A DNA stretch of 25,916 nt, from assembly GCA_900556345.1 (NCBI GenBank), contig USOM01000001.1:1-25916 (forward strand), given 5' to 3'. The position numbers and the translations under genes were made by a program. Position 1 is the first letter of the stretch. Every line of letters starts with the position of its first letter. The notes beneath the pieces are model-generated. The model did no database searches. It was given only the letters and a program-made list of their open reading frames with translations, and had not been told where the DNA came from. Of the stretch, positions 7,177-16,902 are shown one piece after another. The DNA is from an uncultured Clostridium sp. Its GTDB lineage: Bacteria > Bacillota > Clostridia > TANB77 > CAG-508.

Positions 7177-8943
7177 TTAAGATTTACTAACTGCGTTTTT
7201 CCTTTTTTTGCCTGTAAAATCTCTAAACAAAACAATTACAGATCTAATAAATAAAGCACTGATTCCTATTATTATAAGTACAATAAGAGCTGGAACATCA
7301 GCCATCAAATATACATTACTTTGTATTAAAATATAATATACGAATGCTATAACAGGCCTTAATAAAACCAAATATAAATATAATTTTATCCAGTTTCCTA
7401 TAAAACTTTTTCCTCCACCTATTTTTATAAATGCATTTATTAATATTAATATTGGTGTAATAACGCTTATACCTGCAATTAAAAGTGTTCTACTTATAAA
7501 TATACAATACAATACAGATTTAAAAAATGTTACTACCATTCCAGCTATCATATTTATTCCTGCTTTTAATGGGTGTTCTTTTGAATTATATTGAGATTGA
7601 AACATTAATAACCCTTCTAAATTTGTATCAAAATAATAATCTACTGTTTTCGTTTGTATTCCTGAGCTTCCATTACTGTCTCCTACCGCTCCATCAGCTA
7701 AATCCTCTTTTCCTGGTAACCAACCCCAACAACTAAAATCCCAACTTTGTTTCCATTCATCTATTGTACAAATCACAACTCCTGTACTTCCTCGACCTGT
7801 ACAACTTGCTATTTGTCCATCACCTATATAAATACCAACATGTCCCGCATCTTGTCCGCAAGCACTATCTACAGTTCCACTTGAACTTCTAAAAGAAAAT
7901 ACAGCTGCCCCTGGTACAATATTATCAGTTGAAGTTGAAGAATTAACAGCTTTTTGACCTGCCTCATGTGCACAATTTTGATATGGAATTTCTGGTCTAT
8001 TTAAAGCTGTTCTGTAAACTAGTTCAACCCACATTTCGCAATATCCCCCACTAGCACCTAAATTGTCTAAGCTCTTAGCCTGATCTACAACCTTTTGTCT
8101 AAGTGTTGCTGCATCACCTGAAGAAGTAGTTGTTGTACTTGTCGTTGTTGAACCAGAACTACCTGAACCACCTAATATAGGAGCATTTACTGCAAATTTT
8201 GAATTTTTAACATAAACAGTTATACTTTCGTTTTCAACTTTTTTATTTTCCATTGCATTTACAATATTATCGGAAAAAGCAACAATTAAATTCATTACAA
8301 ATACTGCCAATGCTAATGATATAACGGATATCACCCATTGCTCAACTAGTCTTTTGGATTTCATATATTGATTAGGATTTTTTTCACCTTTTTTCCCATT
8401 AATTATACTAGAAAAAGGTAAAATATTTAAACTAGGAGAAATTCCTGACGTTACTGTTACAACAGCCATATAGATAAGTACTGTAATCATTGCTCCACAT
8501 GCAATGTATAAAAAAACTTTGTATGTATTTCTTACAAAACTCCTAATTGCTTTAGCTTTTTCAGCTGTTTTGTCTTCTTGAGTAGTATCATTTGATGATG
8601 AATTCTTATTTTTTTTCGATTTTTTGCTTTTTTTAGAACTGCTTTTACTATTAGTTTTATCATTTCCAAAAAAATCTATACTGAATATTCCAGAATTATC
8701 ATACAGAACATCTTCAATAGTTGTTTTTATACCCGCTGGTAGTTTTTCATCTGTAATTAAATCTTGAGCATCTATTAAAACATCATAACTATCTGGTTCT
8801 CCATCTTCTTCAACTGTTTTAAAATTTACATTTTTCTTTATTTCTTCTATTGAATCTGCATATACACTATTATCAAATACCTGACATATAATGTAAAATA
8901 GGCATATACAAATTATACAAAATTTTTTTAGTATTTTTTTCAA
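7177..8943 (-). CDS. Polytopic T4SS channel-like protein with an NlpC/P60-like domain in its outer loop
   Basis: 588 aa. Residues 1-30 are a signal peptide or first helix, and 31-130 an outer region ending in a Ser/Lys-rich stretch. Helices lie at about 143-168 and 200-225. A Gly/Ser/Thr linker (258-277) leads to a cysteine-peptidase-like domain (about 280-411) with Cys302 in GGYCEMW and His368 in AGHVGIYIGDG, the NlpC/P60 or CHAP signature. Four or more helices follow (about 463-575). The order helix, hydrolase, helices implies the peptidase sits outside the membrane, inserted between channel helices. It would cut peptidoglycan where the channel is built, combining the jobs of VirB6 and VirB1. 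TTG start with AAGGAGG about 10 bases upstream. It has no frameshift, unlike the four VirB6-like paralogues. Confidence 0.7.
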   Translation of the reverse strand: MKKILKKFCIICICLFYIICQVFDNSVYADSIEEIKKNVNFKTVEEDGEPDSYDVLIDAQDLITDEKLPAGIKTTIEDVLYDNSGIFSIDFFGNDKTNSKSSSKKSKKSKKNKNSSSNDTTQEDKTAEKAKAIRSFVRNTYKVFLYIACGAMITVLIYMAVVTVTSGISPSLNILPFSSIINGKKGEKNPNQYMKSKRLVEQWVISVISLALAVFVMNLIVAFSDNIVNAMENKKVENESITVYVKNSKFAVNAPILGGSGSSGSTTTSTTTTSSGDAATLRQKVVDQAKSLDNLGASGGYCEMWVELVYRTALNRPEIPYQNCAHEAGQKAVNSSTSTDNIVPGAAVFSFRSSSGTVDSACGQDAGHVGIYIGDGQIASCTGRGSTGVVICTIDEWKQSWDFSCWGWLPGKEDLADGAVGDSNGSSGIQTKTVDYYFDTNLEGLLMFQSQYNSKEHPLKAGINMIAGMVVTFFKSVLYCIFISRTLLIAGISVITPILILINAFIKIGGGKSFIGNWIKLYLYLVLLRPVIAFVYYILIQSNVYLMADVPALIVLIIIGISALFIRSVIVLFRDFTGKKRKNAVSKS

Positions 8944-8960
8944 TTAATATATGCCTCCTT

Positions 8961-9566
8961 TTAATTATAATCTGAAATATCTATATTGCCATTTGAATTT
9001 ATTATAACCCTCAATCTATTTTCATCAGGATTATTAAGTTTAAATATTATTCCTATCCTTCCTGTCGTTTCTTGATATTCATATTTTTGTACCTCTGCAA
9101 TAGTAGCATCAAAAAAGCCATATTTATAAATGTATTGTTTTATTGCTTCTGTTAATTTTTCTTCACTTTTTATGTACTGTGCCATTTCACTTGTGATTCC
9201 CTGTAGTTCAAAAGAAAATGTTTTCACATTACTATTTATGTTTAATTCATTATTAACATTATTTTCCGTTTCATTTGTGTTGCTAATAGAATTTGTATTT
9301 CCAATACTATTTAGCACATTTGAACTATTTGTATTTTCCACACTATTAACTGTATTTGTTGTATTATTTGTATTTTCAGAACTTATATTTGTATTATTAA
9401 TCATATTATTAGATACATTGCCTATAGAATTATTAATATTATTAAAAATCTCATTATCTTCCTTGCCATCACCTAGCATTGTCATACTAGCAATAACAGT
9501 CAATATAATAACCAAACAAATTATCAATATAAAAATTAAAATTCCAATTATCTTCGTTTTTTTCAT
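8961..9566 (-). CDS. Anchored extracytoplasmic protein with Asn-rich linker, unknown
   Basis: 201 aa. A membrane helix at about 6-30 is followed by a low-complexity stretch (about 40-112) of Asn, Thr, Ser and Val, then a compact C-terminal domain (about 113-201) with FSFELQGITSEMAQYI and a closing beta region. It lacks a lipobox. The same domain plan (anchor, Asn-rich spacer, outer domain) recurs in its operon neighbours, so it is probably an outer-face component of the T4SS. The spacer may reach through the cell wall. Not assigned to a family. Confidence 0.6.
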   Translation of the reverse strand: MKKTKIIGILIFILIICLVIILTVIASMTMLGDGKEDNEIFNNINNSIGNVSNNMINNTNISSENTNNTTNTVNSVENTNSSNVLNSIGNTNSISNTNETENNVNNELNINSNVKTFSFELQGITSEMAQYIKSEEKLTEAIKQYIYKYGFFDATIAEVQKYEYQETTGRIGIIFKLNNPDENRLRVIINSNGNIDISDYN

Positions 9567-9581
9567 AAATCATTCTCCTCT

Positions 9582-10880
9582 TTAATTTTTCAGTCTACCA
9601 AAAGCATAAAAATGCTCTCCATTCCACCAACCGTTATTATATTTACTAATTTTAACTCCACCAGATTTATTTCCACCTGTATCTGTAATCCATTCTGCTG
9701 TTTCTCCATCAACAGTGAACTTGCCTAAATAAATTCCAACATGAGATATTCCTGTTGTATATGTGTTTTGTAAGAAAATCAAATCGCCTGGTTTTCTATC
9801 ATTTACATCTACTTTATCACAGAATGTATAAAGACCTGCTGCTGTCGAATCTGGCAATTTCTTCACTCCAGCATGTGCTAAACAATGTATCGTCCAAGAT
9901 GAACAATCATAATAATCCATACACTTATCATAATTTAAATTGCTATGATCTTGAATGTATTTCTTTCCTTTATTCTTAACAAATTCCTCATATATAGCTT
10001 TAACCTGTGAGTCAGTTATTCCTGATGCATTTGAATTTGAACTTGAATTTGAACCTGAACCGGCACTTAAATTTTTTATATCATATAATACTGTTGTATC
10101 ATTTCTTCCACTTACACTATTTTCAAAAGATGTAGCAGATGAATCCCATAGATTTCTAAAGAGCATATTTAATGCCCCTAAAAATGTTTCTGACTCATCA
10201 TCGCCATCAATATTTTCACTTCCTCCACCTGTCCCAAAATTATATGTATTATTTAACCCTACTGGCATTCCACCATTAAGACAAGAACCCCCATTTTGTA
10301 TCCATTCTACAGGATTTAATGAATTTAAAAAATCTTGTGATGGTATTTTATTATAATCTTTTAATAATATTTCCAATACGCAACAAGTTCCATTATCATA
10401 TTTATGCCCAATAGGTTGTCCTTTGTACATATACCATCCTATAACTCCACCTCCGCTGTCATTACCCTTTGCATCTCCCATAACACAAGGTATTGTTTTT
10501 CCATCTTTTGTATGTATGTCCAAATAATCTCCTGCATTACCAAATAGTGGTGTAACTGCTACTAAATATCTATTTACCCCATCAGGAGTCTTTATATATG
10601 CCCAGTTATTTTCATCAGTTAATTTTCCTCCTGCTTCCCATAATTTATTTACTTTTTCTTGTCCTGTTCCTGGATACCAAGATATGTCTTCTTGCTCATA
10701 TGTAGCACAACCATATTGTTTAACTTCACTTTCATCAGGTAATATAACTTTAGTTCCAGCACTAATAGGGGTTACTCCATCTTCTGCATTAACTTTAATA
10801 TAATAACCATTAAAAAAAGAGAACAAAATAACAAAAATAAGTACCATTAATAAAACTTTTTTTAAAATTCTTTTTCTCAT
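9582..10880 (-). CDS. Secreted NlpC/P60 peptidoglycan hydrolase of the T4SS operon
   Basis: 432 aa. A signal peptide or anchor at 8-32 (VLLMVLIFVILFSFF) is followed by an unassigned Cys-containing domain (about 40-200) with YLVAVTPLFGNAGDYLDI, then a Ser/Asn-rich linker (about 272-288). The C-terminal NlpC/P60 domain (about 290-432) has catalytic Cys326 in YYDCSSW, RKPGDLIFL, and His380 in ISHVGIYLG. NlpC/P60 enzymes cut peptide bonds in peptidoglycan stems. In Gram-positive T4SSs such an enzyme (VirB1-like) opens the wall for the apparatus. The catalytic pair is intact, so activity is likely. ATG start with GGAGGG upstream. Confidence 0.85.
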   Translation of the reverse strand: MRKRILKKVLLMVLIFVILFSFFNGYYIKVNAEDGVTPISAGTKVILPDESEVKQYGCATYEQEDISWYPGTGQEKVNKLWEAGGKLTDENNWAYIKTPDGVNRYLVAVTPLFGNAGDYLDIHTKDGKTIPCVMGDAKGNDSGGGVIGWYMYKGQPIGHKYDNGTCCVLEILLKDYNKIPSQDFLNSLNPVEWIQNGGSCLNGGMPVGLNNTYNFGTGGGSENIDGDDESETFLGALNMLFRNLWDSSATSFENSVSGRNDTTVLYDIKNLSAGSGSNSSSNSNASGITDSQVKAIYEEFVKNKGKKYIQDHSNLNYDKCMDYYDCSSWTIHCLAHAGVKKLPDSTAAGLYTFCDKVDVNDRKPGDLIFLQNTYTTGISHVGIYLGKFTVDGETAEWITDTGGNKSGGVKISKYNNGWWNGEHFYAFGRLKN

Positions 10881-10920
10881 ATATTGCTCCCTCCTTTATT
10901 TTAATTTTCTGCTTCATTTT

Positions 10921-12297
10921 TTAGTTATCACTATTTACTATACTAATTGTAAAATCGGCATCATCTTTTAAAGTTACTGCCATAGTAAATTTAGAATATG
11001 TAAATTCTCCACCTGTTGCATCTCTTATTGTAACCGTAAATTGGTAAACATTATCTGAAATTATCAAATAATTATCATCTATCTCATATGAATTTTGTTC
11101 ATATAAAGCTTTTGATAAATAATTTTTAAACTCGTTAACATTTTTATAATAATTATTTTTTTGTACTGGATTCAATTTTGAATATACAAAATCATAATCT
11201 TTATAATTTAATGCTTGTACTACCCTGTCAACACAATATTTTGCCTGTGCTGCTGGTAAAAAAGCATTATAAGTATCTTTATTTTGTACTACACTATAAT
11301 TATCTAATGAAACTGTATAATCCATCATATTTTTTGCATTAAAAACATAATTTCTTTGGCTATTACAAATCGCCCTATATTCAACATATTCATTATAATT
11401 CACAACCTTATATTCAGATATCATATCTAAATATAAATCTGTCCTATTATCATTTATATATTTCTTTAAATCTTCTAAGTTAGAATATTTAGCATTTTTG
11501 TAATCAATTTCTAGTATTGAATATAAATGTTCTCTATCAACTAATAAATCAAATTTATATCTTTCAAACAAGCCCTTCATACATAATTCTGTATCTTCAT
11601 CAATATCATCATCCTCTTCTGAATATTTATTTTCTGCATTTTTTTCAATTATTTTACTACTATTTACCGGAACTGTATCTCCTTCTTTAAAATTCAAATA
11701 ATTTTTTATTTTTAAATATTCATATGGATATATAGAAAAAGTATTAGAACTTGTATCTTTTTCAACCCATACAATTGAATCTTTTGCATCTTCTTCGCTT
11801 TTTCCATATCTTAGCTTTACAACATATAAACTTCTATTCTTATTTAAAATTTGCTCATATATTTTATCAATTCTAAATATTGGTGCATCAAAATCATTAA
11901 ACTTTCTATAATTATCAACTGTCACTCCTAATTCATTTATTACATCTTTATCCATTAACATTGTTGGATCATCTAAATCATTTGAAGAATAATATAATGA
12001 AAGTCTATCTTTTAGCCAAAAATATGATTCCAAATCAGCAACTTCCTCTAAATACCCATCACTATTATTATTATTTGTACCATCAGAAACATTTGTATTC
12101 TGAATATTATTTATTTCATTGTTTGTATCTGCTGACGTATTATTATTTGTATTGTTTACAGCATTATTATTTGTAGGAGAAGTTCCACTTTTTCTATGGG
12201 TAATTAATATTAAAACAATAACCAAGATAATTATAATAATAATAAAAGCTAATACCTTTATTAATCTTTTTATATCATCAGATTTTCTTTTATCCAT
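10921..12297 (-). CDS. TcpC/VirB8-like anchored T4SS protein
   Basis: 458 aa from the ATG at 12297. That ATG is 9 bases from AAGGGA; the upstream TTG at 12315 and ATG at 12303 fit the Shine-Dalgarno badly. One membrane helix (about 12-33, a run of Ile/Val/Leu) is followed by an Asn-rich spacer with acidic end (about 40-85), then two outer domains (about 85-230 and 240-458). The last part (VDRVVQALNYKDYDFVYSKL onward) reads like an NTF2-type fold, as in TcpC and VirB8 proteins that hold T4SS channel components together. This is a structural guess. It sits between two peptidoglycan hydrolase genes. Confidence 0.5.
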   Translation of the reverse strand: MDKRKSDDIKRLIKVLAFIIIIIILVIVLILITHRKSGTSPTNNNAVNNTNNNTSADTNNEINNIQNTNVSDGTNNNNSDGYLEEVADLESYFWLKDRLSLYYSSNDLDDPTMLMDKDVINELGVTVDNYRKFNDFDAPIFRIDKIYEQILNKNRSLYVVKLRYGKSEEDAKDSIVWVEKDTSSNTFSIYPYEYLKIKNYLNFKEGDTVPVNSSKIIEKNAENKYSEEDDDIDEDTELCMKGLFERYKFDLLVDREHLYSILEIDYKNAKYSNLEDLKKYINDNRTDLYLDMISEYKVVNYNEYVEYRAICNSQRNYVFNAKNMMDYTVSLDNYSVVQNKDTYNAFLPAAQAKYCVDRVVQALNYKDYDFVYSKLNPVQKNNYYKNVNEFKNYLSKALYEQNSYEIDDNYLIISDNVYQFTVTIRDATGGEFTYSKFTMAVTLKDDADFTISIVNSDN

Positions 12298-12321
12298 CTT
12301 CATTATTCCCTTCAATATATT

Positions 12322-13113
12322 TTAATTTCCAAACATTTGAATTCTTTCTGCTCTAGATTTTCCATCACACACAAAACTAAAATGCATTAAGTCCTTTGTA
12401 CTTCCTGTCCAATCTCCTCCCCAATATAATGTATATTTATGAGCTATTTTTACAACATTAGAATCCGTATAAATTATTTGGTGCTTTAAATGACTTTCAG
12501 ACATTGCCTCCCACTGTGATTTCGAATATGGCTGTTGTTCTCCATATGGATTTCCATCTTCATACCAGTTTATATCCACTGCTGCACCATAAGTGTGGGC
12601 TGATTTAAATCCAATTTGTCCATATCCTGTTCCATCAATTCTGAAACATCCAACTGAGTTAATTACAAAATCAGGAGCCTCATTATATAAGTCATTAAAA
12701 AACGCTGTCCAAAGCTTAGCAAGCAAACTATTTACTTCAAGTGTAACTTCTTTTTTCACTATATTCATATTTGAACTATCACTAGGATTTTCCCACGCTC
12801 TTGTAGGAACTGTGATATTTACAATTTGTTTTCTAACATTAGCTTCAATTTGATCTGCGTTTGCAGGATTTTTATCAGCTGGTCTATCTGTTAAAAGCCC
12901 ACCTGTTAAGCCTTTCCAAACCTCTGTATCTGACATTGCCATAACTTCTCTTACATCCGCATCTGTTACGACTCCATTAACAGAACTATTAGAATTACTT
13001 CCCCCTAAATCAATTATTCCAACACCATCTAGTACAAACATAATTCCTATAATAATCATAATAGAAAGCAAAATTGTTATAAATATTGTTACTATTCTTA
13101 TCTTCTTAAACAA
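12322..13113 (-). CDS. M15-family peptidoglycan peptidase (VanY/endolysin-like)
   Basis: 263 aa. A membrane anchor (about 6-30) and a Ser/Asn linker lead to an M15 metallopeptidase domain (about 120-263). It shows SAHTYGAAVD (zinc ligands His173 and Asp180), and YWGGDW followed by DLMHFSF (Asp241 and zinc ligand His244). M15 enzymes are D-Ala-D-Ala carboxypeptidases or L-Ala-D-Glu endopeptidases; the GGDW...D..HF end is closer to phage endolysin-type endopeptidases. Anchored outside the cell in a T4SS operon, it likely helps local wall opening, not antibiotic resistance. TTG start, 6 bases after AGGAGG. Confidence 0.85.
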   Translation of the reverse strand: MFKKIRIVTIFITILLSIMIIIGIMFVLDGVGIIDLGGSNSNSSVNGVVTDADVREVMAMSDTEVWKGLTGGLLTDRPADKNPANADQIEANVRKQIVNITVPTRAWENPSDSSNMNIVKKEVTLEVNSLLAKLWTAFFNDLYNEAPDFVINSVGCFRIDGTGYGQIGFKSAHTYGAAVDINWYEDGNPYGEQQPYSKSQWEAMSESHLKHQIIYTDSNVVKIAHKYTLYWGGDWTGSTKDLMHFSFVCDGKSRAERIQMFGN

Positions 13114-13128
13114 TTGTAACCTCCTTTA

Positions 13129-15144
13129 TTAAGCCATTCCTCCACCTTGAAGCTTATCTTGAACCTGTCTAGGTACAAAAACTGTTGATCTATTTACTTG
13201 TGGCTGAGGACTATTAGCCTCTAAATTCTTTCCATATTCATTTTTACTACTTGTTGTTCTTTGTGAATATAACTTACCAACTGCTGTTTCAATATCTTGT
13301 TTCATTTCGTCATGCTGTCTAGCCTTATATATTTCTTCGAATCTTGATTTGTTATATTCTGGATGCTTTTTTGCATAACTTGCATTTGCTTTAAAGTTTT
13401 GTTTTATTATTTCTTCTACAACAGCTCTATCTCTTTTATCTTTAATATTTTCTAATTGTTCTTGTAATGCCGCTGCACCTTCTTTTCCTAATACACTTCC
13501 TGCATCTTCAGGGTGATCAACTATTCTTTCTTTTAATAATTGCTCTATGACTTCTGAATTTTCGCTTTCTTTATCACCTAACAATTTAGCTTTTTCTTTC
13601 TCATATTCTTCCTCTTTTTGTTCTAAAGGAATATCATTTCTCTTGTTAATATTTTCTCTTGCTTGTTCTTCTATTTCTTTTACTTCATCTGGGCTTAATT
13701 CACGTTCAATTTCATCTTTGAAATTCTCTTCAATGAAATTATGGAAATGTGTTGAAGCTGAACCACTTGTATCTTTTAGTAAGTTATTTAATGCACTCAT
13801 ACTTTCTTTATTCATATCAACTCTTTCATTTGCCATTTGGTTTGCAATTAACTGTTGATTTCTCTTTCTTTCTTCACTTAATCTATTAGCCTCACTTGCA
13901 ACTTTTCTCATATCGTTTGTATTCATTTCAGGAACAGTTTGAACAAGTTGTCTAAATAATTCCGTTTTATCATATCCTTCACTTGAACCTTCATTTCCTG
14001 AACCAATTCTTCTGGTTTCGCTTACTCTTGTTAATGAATATAATTTAGCTTTTTGTTCTGTACTTAATCCATTATTTCTTGAATCTCTTGCAATTCCACC
14101 CATTCCAATCATTGTTACATAATCATTTGAACTTTTGTTAACCATATAATGTTGTCTTTGTAAGTTATATCCATTTTGCTTAGATAAATTAACATCATTA
14201 AGATTAACATTAATATTGTTTCCTGCGGCAAGTGCTGGTACTACTCTATTATTTCCTAATCTAAGTATTCTCTTACCATTACCTGTTGTATCTTCAGGTA
14301 ATTGATTAACCAAATTAACTTTTCCCTTACCCATATAACCATTATTAGTTAATTCTTGTATCTTAAGTCTCTTAGCTTTAGGTGCATATAAATTTCTAAC
14401 AAATAATGACTTTGGTTTAGAAGGTCCTTTAATTCTTAAATCTCTTGTTGTAATATTTCCTATTCTTGATTTTATACCATTTACATCACCATAAATATAG
14501 TTGTTTGTTGCTCCTGTAGGCTTGATGTTAACTCTTCCTTGCGATATAGCATTTCTAACACCTTGCCCTTGAGTCATTCTTAATCTTCCTCTATTTGTAG
14601 CATTTAAAATATTATTTGCATTTTGAGTTAATCTACGTGCTCCTTTTGATTTCACATTGTAGATCATTCCTCCACCTTGAAAAACAGGTCCCATAATTTG
14701 ACGTCTTGCTGCAAATTTATTCATTACATTTCCATTTTGGAATACTCCACCAATTCCATTTACAAGTCCAACTACAGCAGTAACGCCCATTCCACCGCCC
14801 ATTGCTGGCATACCCATACCACCGGCATTTGATTGCGTAGCAGGTACTCCGCCATTTATATTACCATTATCTACACCTCTCATCATAGGTATTCTATTCT
14901 GACTAAATCCTACCTCAGTTCCTACATTTGCAGAAGCAGGAGTACCTGAAACTTCTGGATTAGATAAAGGAGCCTTATCCAATATTTTTGCCTTAGGTCT
15001 TTCACCTTCTCCTCCACCAATTAGTTTAGAAGATGAATAACCATGTAAAGACATAGATATTGCTTTTTTTAATTGGGATTTCATAATCCAATAACCTCCT
15101 ACTACAGAAGCTATCGATAAAAATATCGTTAACAATAAATTCAT
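13129..15144 (-). CDS. Large membrane-anchored protein with Gly/Asn-rich and coiled-coil regions, unknown
   Basis: 671 aa. One N-terminal helix (about 2-22) is followed by a Gly/Met/Asn-rich region (about 45-150), a basic middle (about 150-330) rich in Arg, Lys and Asn, and an acidic/basic coiled-coil-like C-terminal half (about 370-640, for example EEQARENINKRNDIPLEQKE). There is no obvious enzyme motif. The lack of a signal-peptidase site and the charged body suggest an N-terminal anchor with the bulk probably inside. It starts 19 bases after the VirB6-like P1 gene. In other T4SSs an extended protein follows VirB6, sometimes as a VirB6 C-terminal extension; I cannot confirm homology. Confidence 0.55.
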   Translation of the reverse strand: MNLLLTIFLSIASVVGGYWIMKSQLKKAISMSLHGYSSSKLIGGGEGERPKAKILDKAPLSNPEVSGTPASANVGTEVGFSQNRIPMMRGVDNGNINGGVPATQSNAGGMGMPAMGGGMGVTAVVGLVNGIGGVFQNGNVMNKFAARRQIMGPVFQGGGMIYNVKSKGARRLTQNANNILNATNRGRLRMTQGQGVRNAISQGRVNIKPTGATNNYIYGDVNGIKSRIGNITTRDLRIKGPSKPKSLFVRNLYAPKAKRLKIQELTNNGYMGKGKVNLVNQLPEDTTGNGKRILRLGNNRVVPALAAGNNINVNLNDVNLSKQNGYNLQRQHYMVNKSSNDYVTMIGMGGIARDSRNNGLSTEQKAKLYSLTRVSETRRIGSGNEGSSEGYDKTELFRQLVQTVPEMNTNDMRKVASEANRLSEERKRNQQLIANQMANERVDMNKESMSALNNLLKDTSGSASTHFHNFIEENFKDEIERELSPDEVKEIEEQARENINKRNDIPLEQKEEEYEKEKAKLLGDKESENSEVIEQLLKERIVDHPEDAGSVLGKEGAAALQEQLENIKDKRDRAVVEEIIKQNFKANASYAKKHPEYNKSRFEEIYKARQHDEMKQDIETAVGKLYSQRTTSSKNEYGKNLEANSPQPQVNRSTVFVPRQVQDKLQGGGMA

Positions 15145-15162
15145 TTTTATTTTCCTCCTTTA

Positions 15163-16876
15163 TTAAATCGCATAATTTAAAATTAATGTATAAATCATTG
15201 ATAATAGTACTTGTATAAGAGATAAACTAATATACAAACCTGCCCATCTTCTAAAGCTCATCATTCCTTCTATATTTAAAATGTGCAATGCAGCTGCTAT
15301 TGGCCCTATCATTGATAAAATCCATAGAGCAAACATTCTAACTATCATAAATATTATTACTGCTAAATTAACCCAAGCAAGTACAATAAATCCTAAAGTA
15401 TACAGTCCTTTTTCTACCCACTCATCAACATCTTCGATTCCCGCCATATATCTTGCATATCCAGCTGCAGTTGTACTAAAACTGTATCCTGCTGTTTCTA
15501 CATTAACTCTAATTGGTAATTCAGCATTTTCTCTATTTTCTAAACTTTTAAAAAATGTATCACTTCCAAAAATACATAAGCCCATTATTACTACAGAACC
15601 AATTAACATAGCTATTGATGTTGTAAATTGTTCCAATCTTGTTTTTGCTTCTGCCTCTCCTTCCGGATTATCAAAAGAATGTCCTACAATTTGTATTCCA
15701 TAAATAATTAACATTACTAGCAAAATCGCACTTGCTATATAAATAGATATATGTATTAAACCTGCCGCAAAGTTTCTTAAAATCATCCACGGTGAACCTT
15801 CATCATGATCTTTATTTCCTGTAAGAAAATTTACATCTAAAAAGTCTATATGTCCTACAGCTACATTATACAAATCTCCTGTCATTACTGGTATTTTTGT
15901 ATCTTCTGCAAATCTTTTATCATCATCGTCTTCTTTTTCAATATCTATTACTTTTTGCCAATCTTCACCTTTTCCTTTATCGTAATTTCCTACTTGAGTA
16001 TATTTATTTAAATCTCCTTCGCCATCTTTTTCAAGTTCATCTTTTTCATACATATATTGCCAGTTCAAAAAAGTATGATCAGTTGCTGTTTGTACCATAT
16101 TTGCAATAAACTGTGGTAAATCTCCTAATATTGCTCTTACCAAATCTAGTCCTAGTGTTATTAATGTTCCAACTGGATTATGTTGAAAGTTTTCTTTTAT
16201 TTCATTTAACCCTTCAACAGCTCCCTTAATAGTATTTACAAAATTTGTTCCAGCTTCAATTCCATTATTTACCACCTCGGTCGCAGGAGATTTAATTAAA
16301 CCTCCTAAAAAGCTGTATTCTTTATCATCTATTTTTGCACTTTCACCTTTAGATATATCTTCTCCTGTATAAATATCTTTAAGTTGCGCTCTAAAATAGT
16401 AATTATTTCCCCAAGATTCTTCTTTAGCTGACATAACAATAACTGCACTCCAAGAATCTCCTTCATTATTCGAAGGTGCTCCATAAATATTTTTTAAATC
16501 TTCTTCACTAATTCCTGATATTGTTTCATAACTATCACTTCCTGTTCCGAACTCTTATTGTGTATTCATAAGCTGCATCATTCCAAGGAAGATATGAAAA
16601 AAACTTTCTTGATTTTTTTTCTATGGAAATAGTTGTTTTCATTTTCATTTCATTAGTTACAGTATCTCCTGTATACTGAAAATCATTTTTTAAGTAACTT
16701 AATATCTTATCATATTCTTGTTTTTTTAGATCATCCGTCCATCCGGTATATCCACCAGATGTCCAGTTAGTAATTTGTTTATTTATATCTTTACCTACTA
16801 CAGCAAAGGATTTTATATTAAACATCACTATTAATAAAACACTCAATATAAAAATTTTATATATTCTTTTACTCAC
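15163..16876 (-). CDS. VirB6-like channel protein P1, split by a +1 frameshift
   Basis: Frame 1 runs 16876-16550 (GTG start, AGGAGG 5 bases upstream; 109 codons). After skipping C16549, frame 2 runs from 16548 to the stop at 15163, giving 570 aa. The unshifted frame stops 3 codons on, at 16535. The protein has a signal peptide (1-26), an outer N-domain and an amphipathic stretch. The core motif shared with P2-P4 includes DLYNVAVGHIDFLD, and near the helices ELPIRVNVE...YSFSTTAAGYARYM. About five helices follow, from IHISIYIASAILLVMLIIYG to the C-terminus. VirB6-family proteins form the inner-membrane channel of T4SSs. The region joining the frames is continuously open (GTGSDSYETISGISEEDL) and homologous in plan to P3, so it is one gene. 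Less likely, it is decayed. Confidence 0.75.
16546..16549 (-). promoter_or_regulatory. +1 frameshift site CGGA in P1 (codon 110)
   Basis: Reads GTT CGG AAC in the first frame, and GTT (C) GGA ACA after the shift. It is at the same place as the P2 site: a glycine after a beta strand (YTIRV, then GTGS). It is one of four identical CGGA shift points. Confidence 0.7.
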
Positions 16877-16902
16877 AACTACCTCCTTTCCTAAATCAAT
16901 TC

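Noticed and set aside
9240..9430. Tandem repeat or CRISPR-like array in the ATT/TTT-rich stretch of the 201-aa protein gene (and 12060-12180)
   Set aside because: It is an Asn/Thr-rich low-complexity linker in coding frame, without fixed-length repeats or spacers.
9130..9585. Plus-strand open frame of 151 codons opposite the 201-aa protein gene
   Set aside because: It is the antisense shadow of the Asn/Thr-rich linker; it lacks a Shine-Dalgarno and ends in low-complexity Leu/Phe/Val sequence.
12322..13113. VanY-type vancomycin resistance together with the VanW-family gene
   Set aside because: The M15 gene is embedded in a T4SS operon and looks endolysin-like; no vanH, vanA/B, vanX or regulatory genes are present, and VanW domains are common without resistance.
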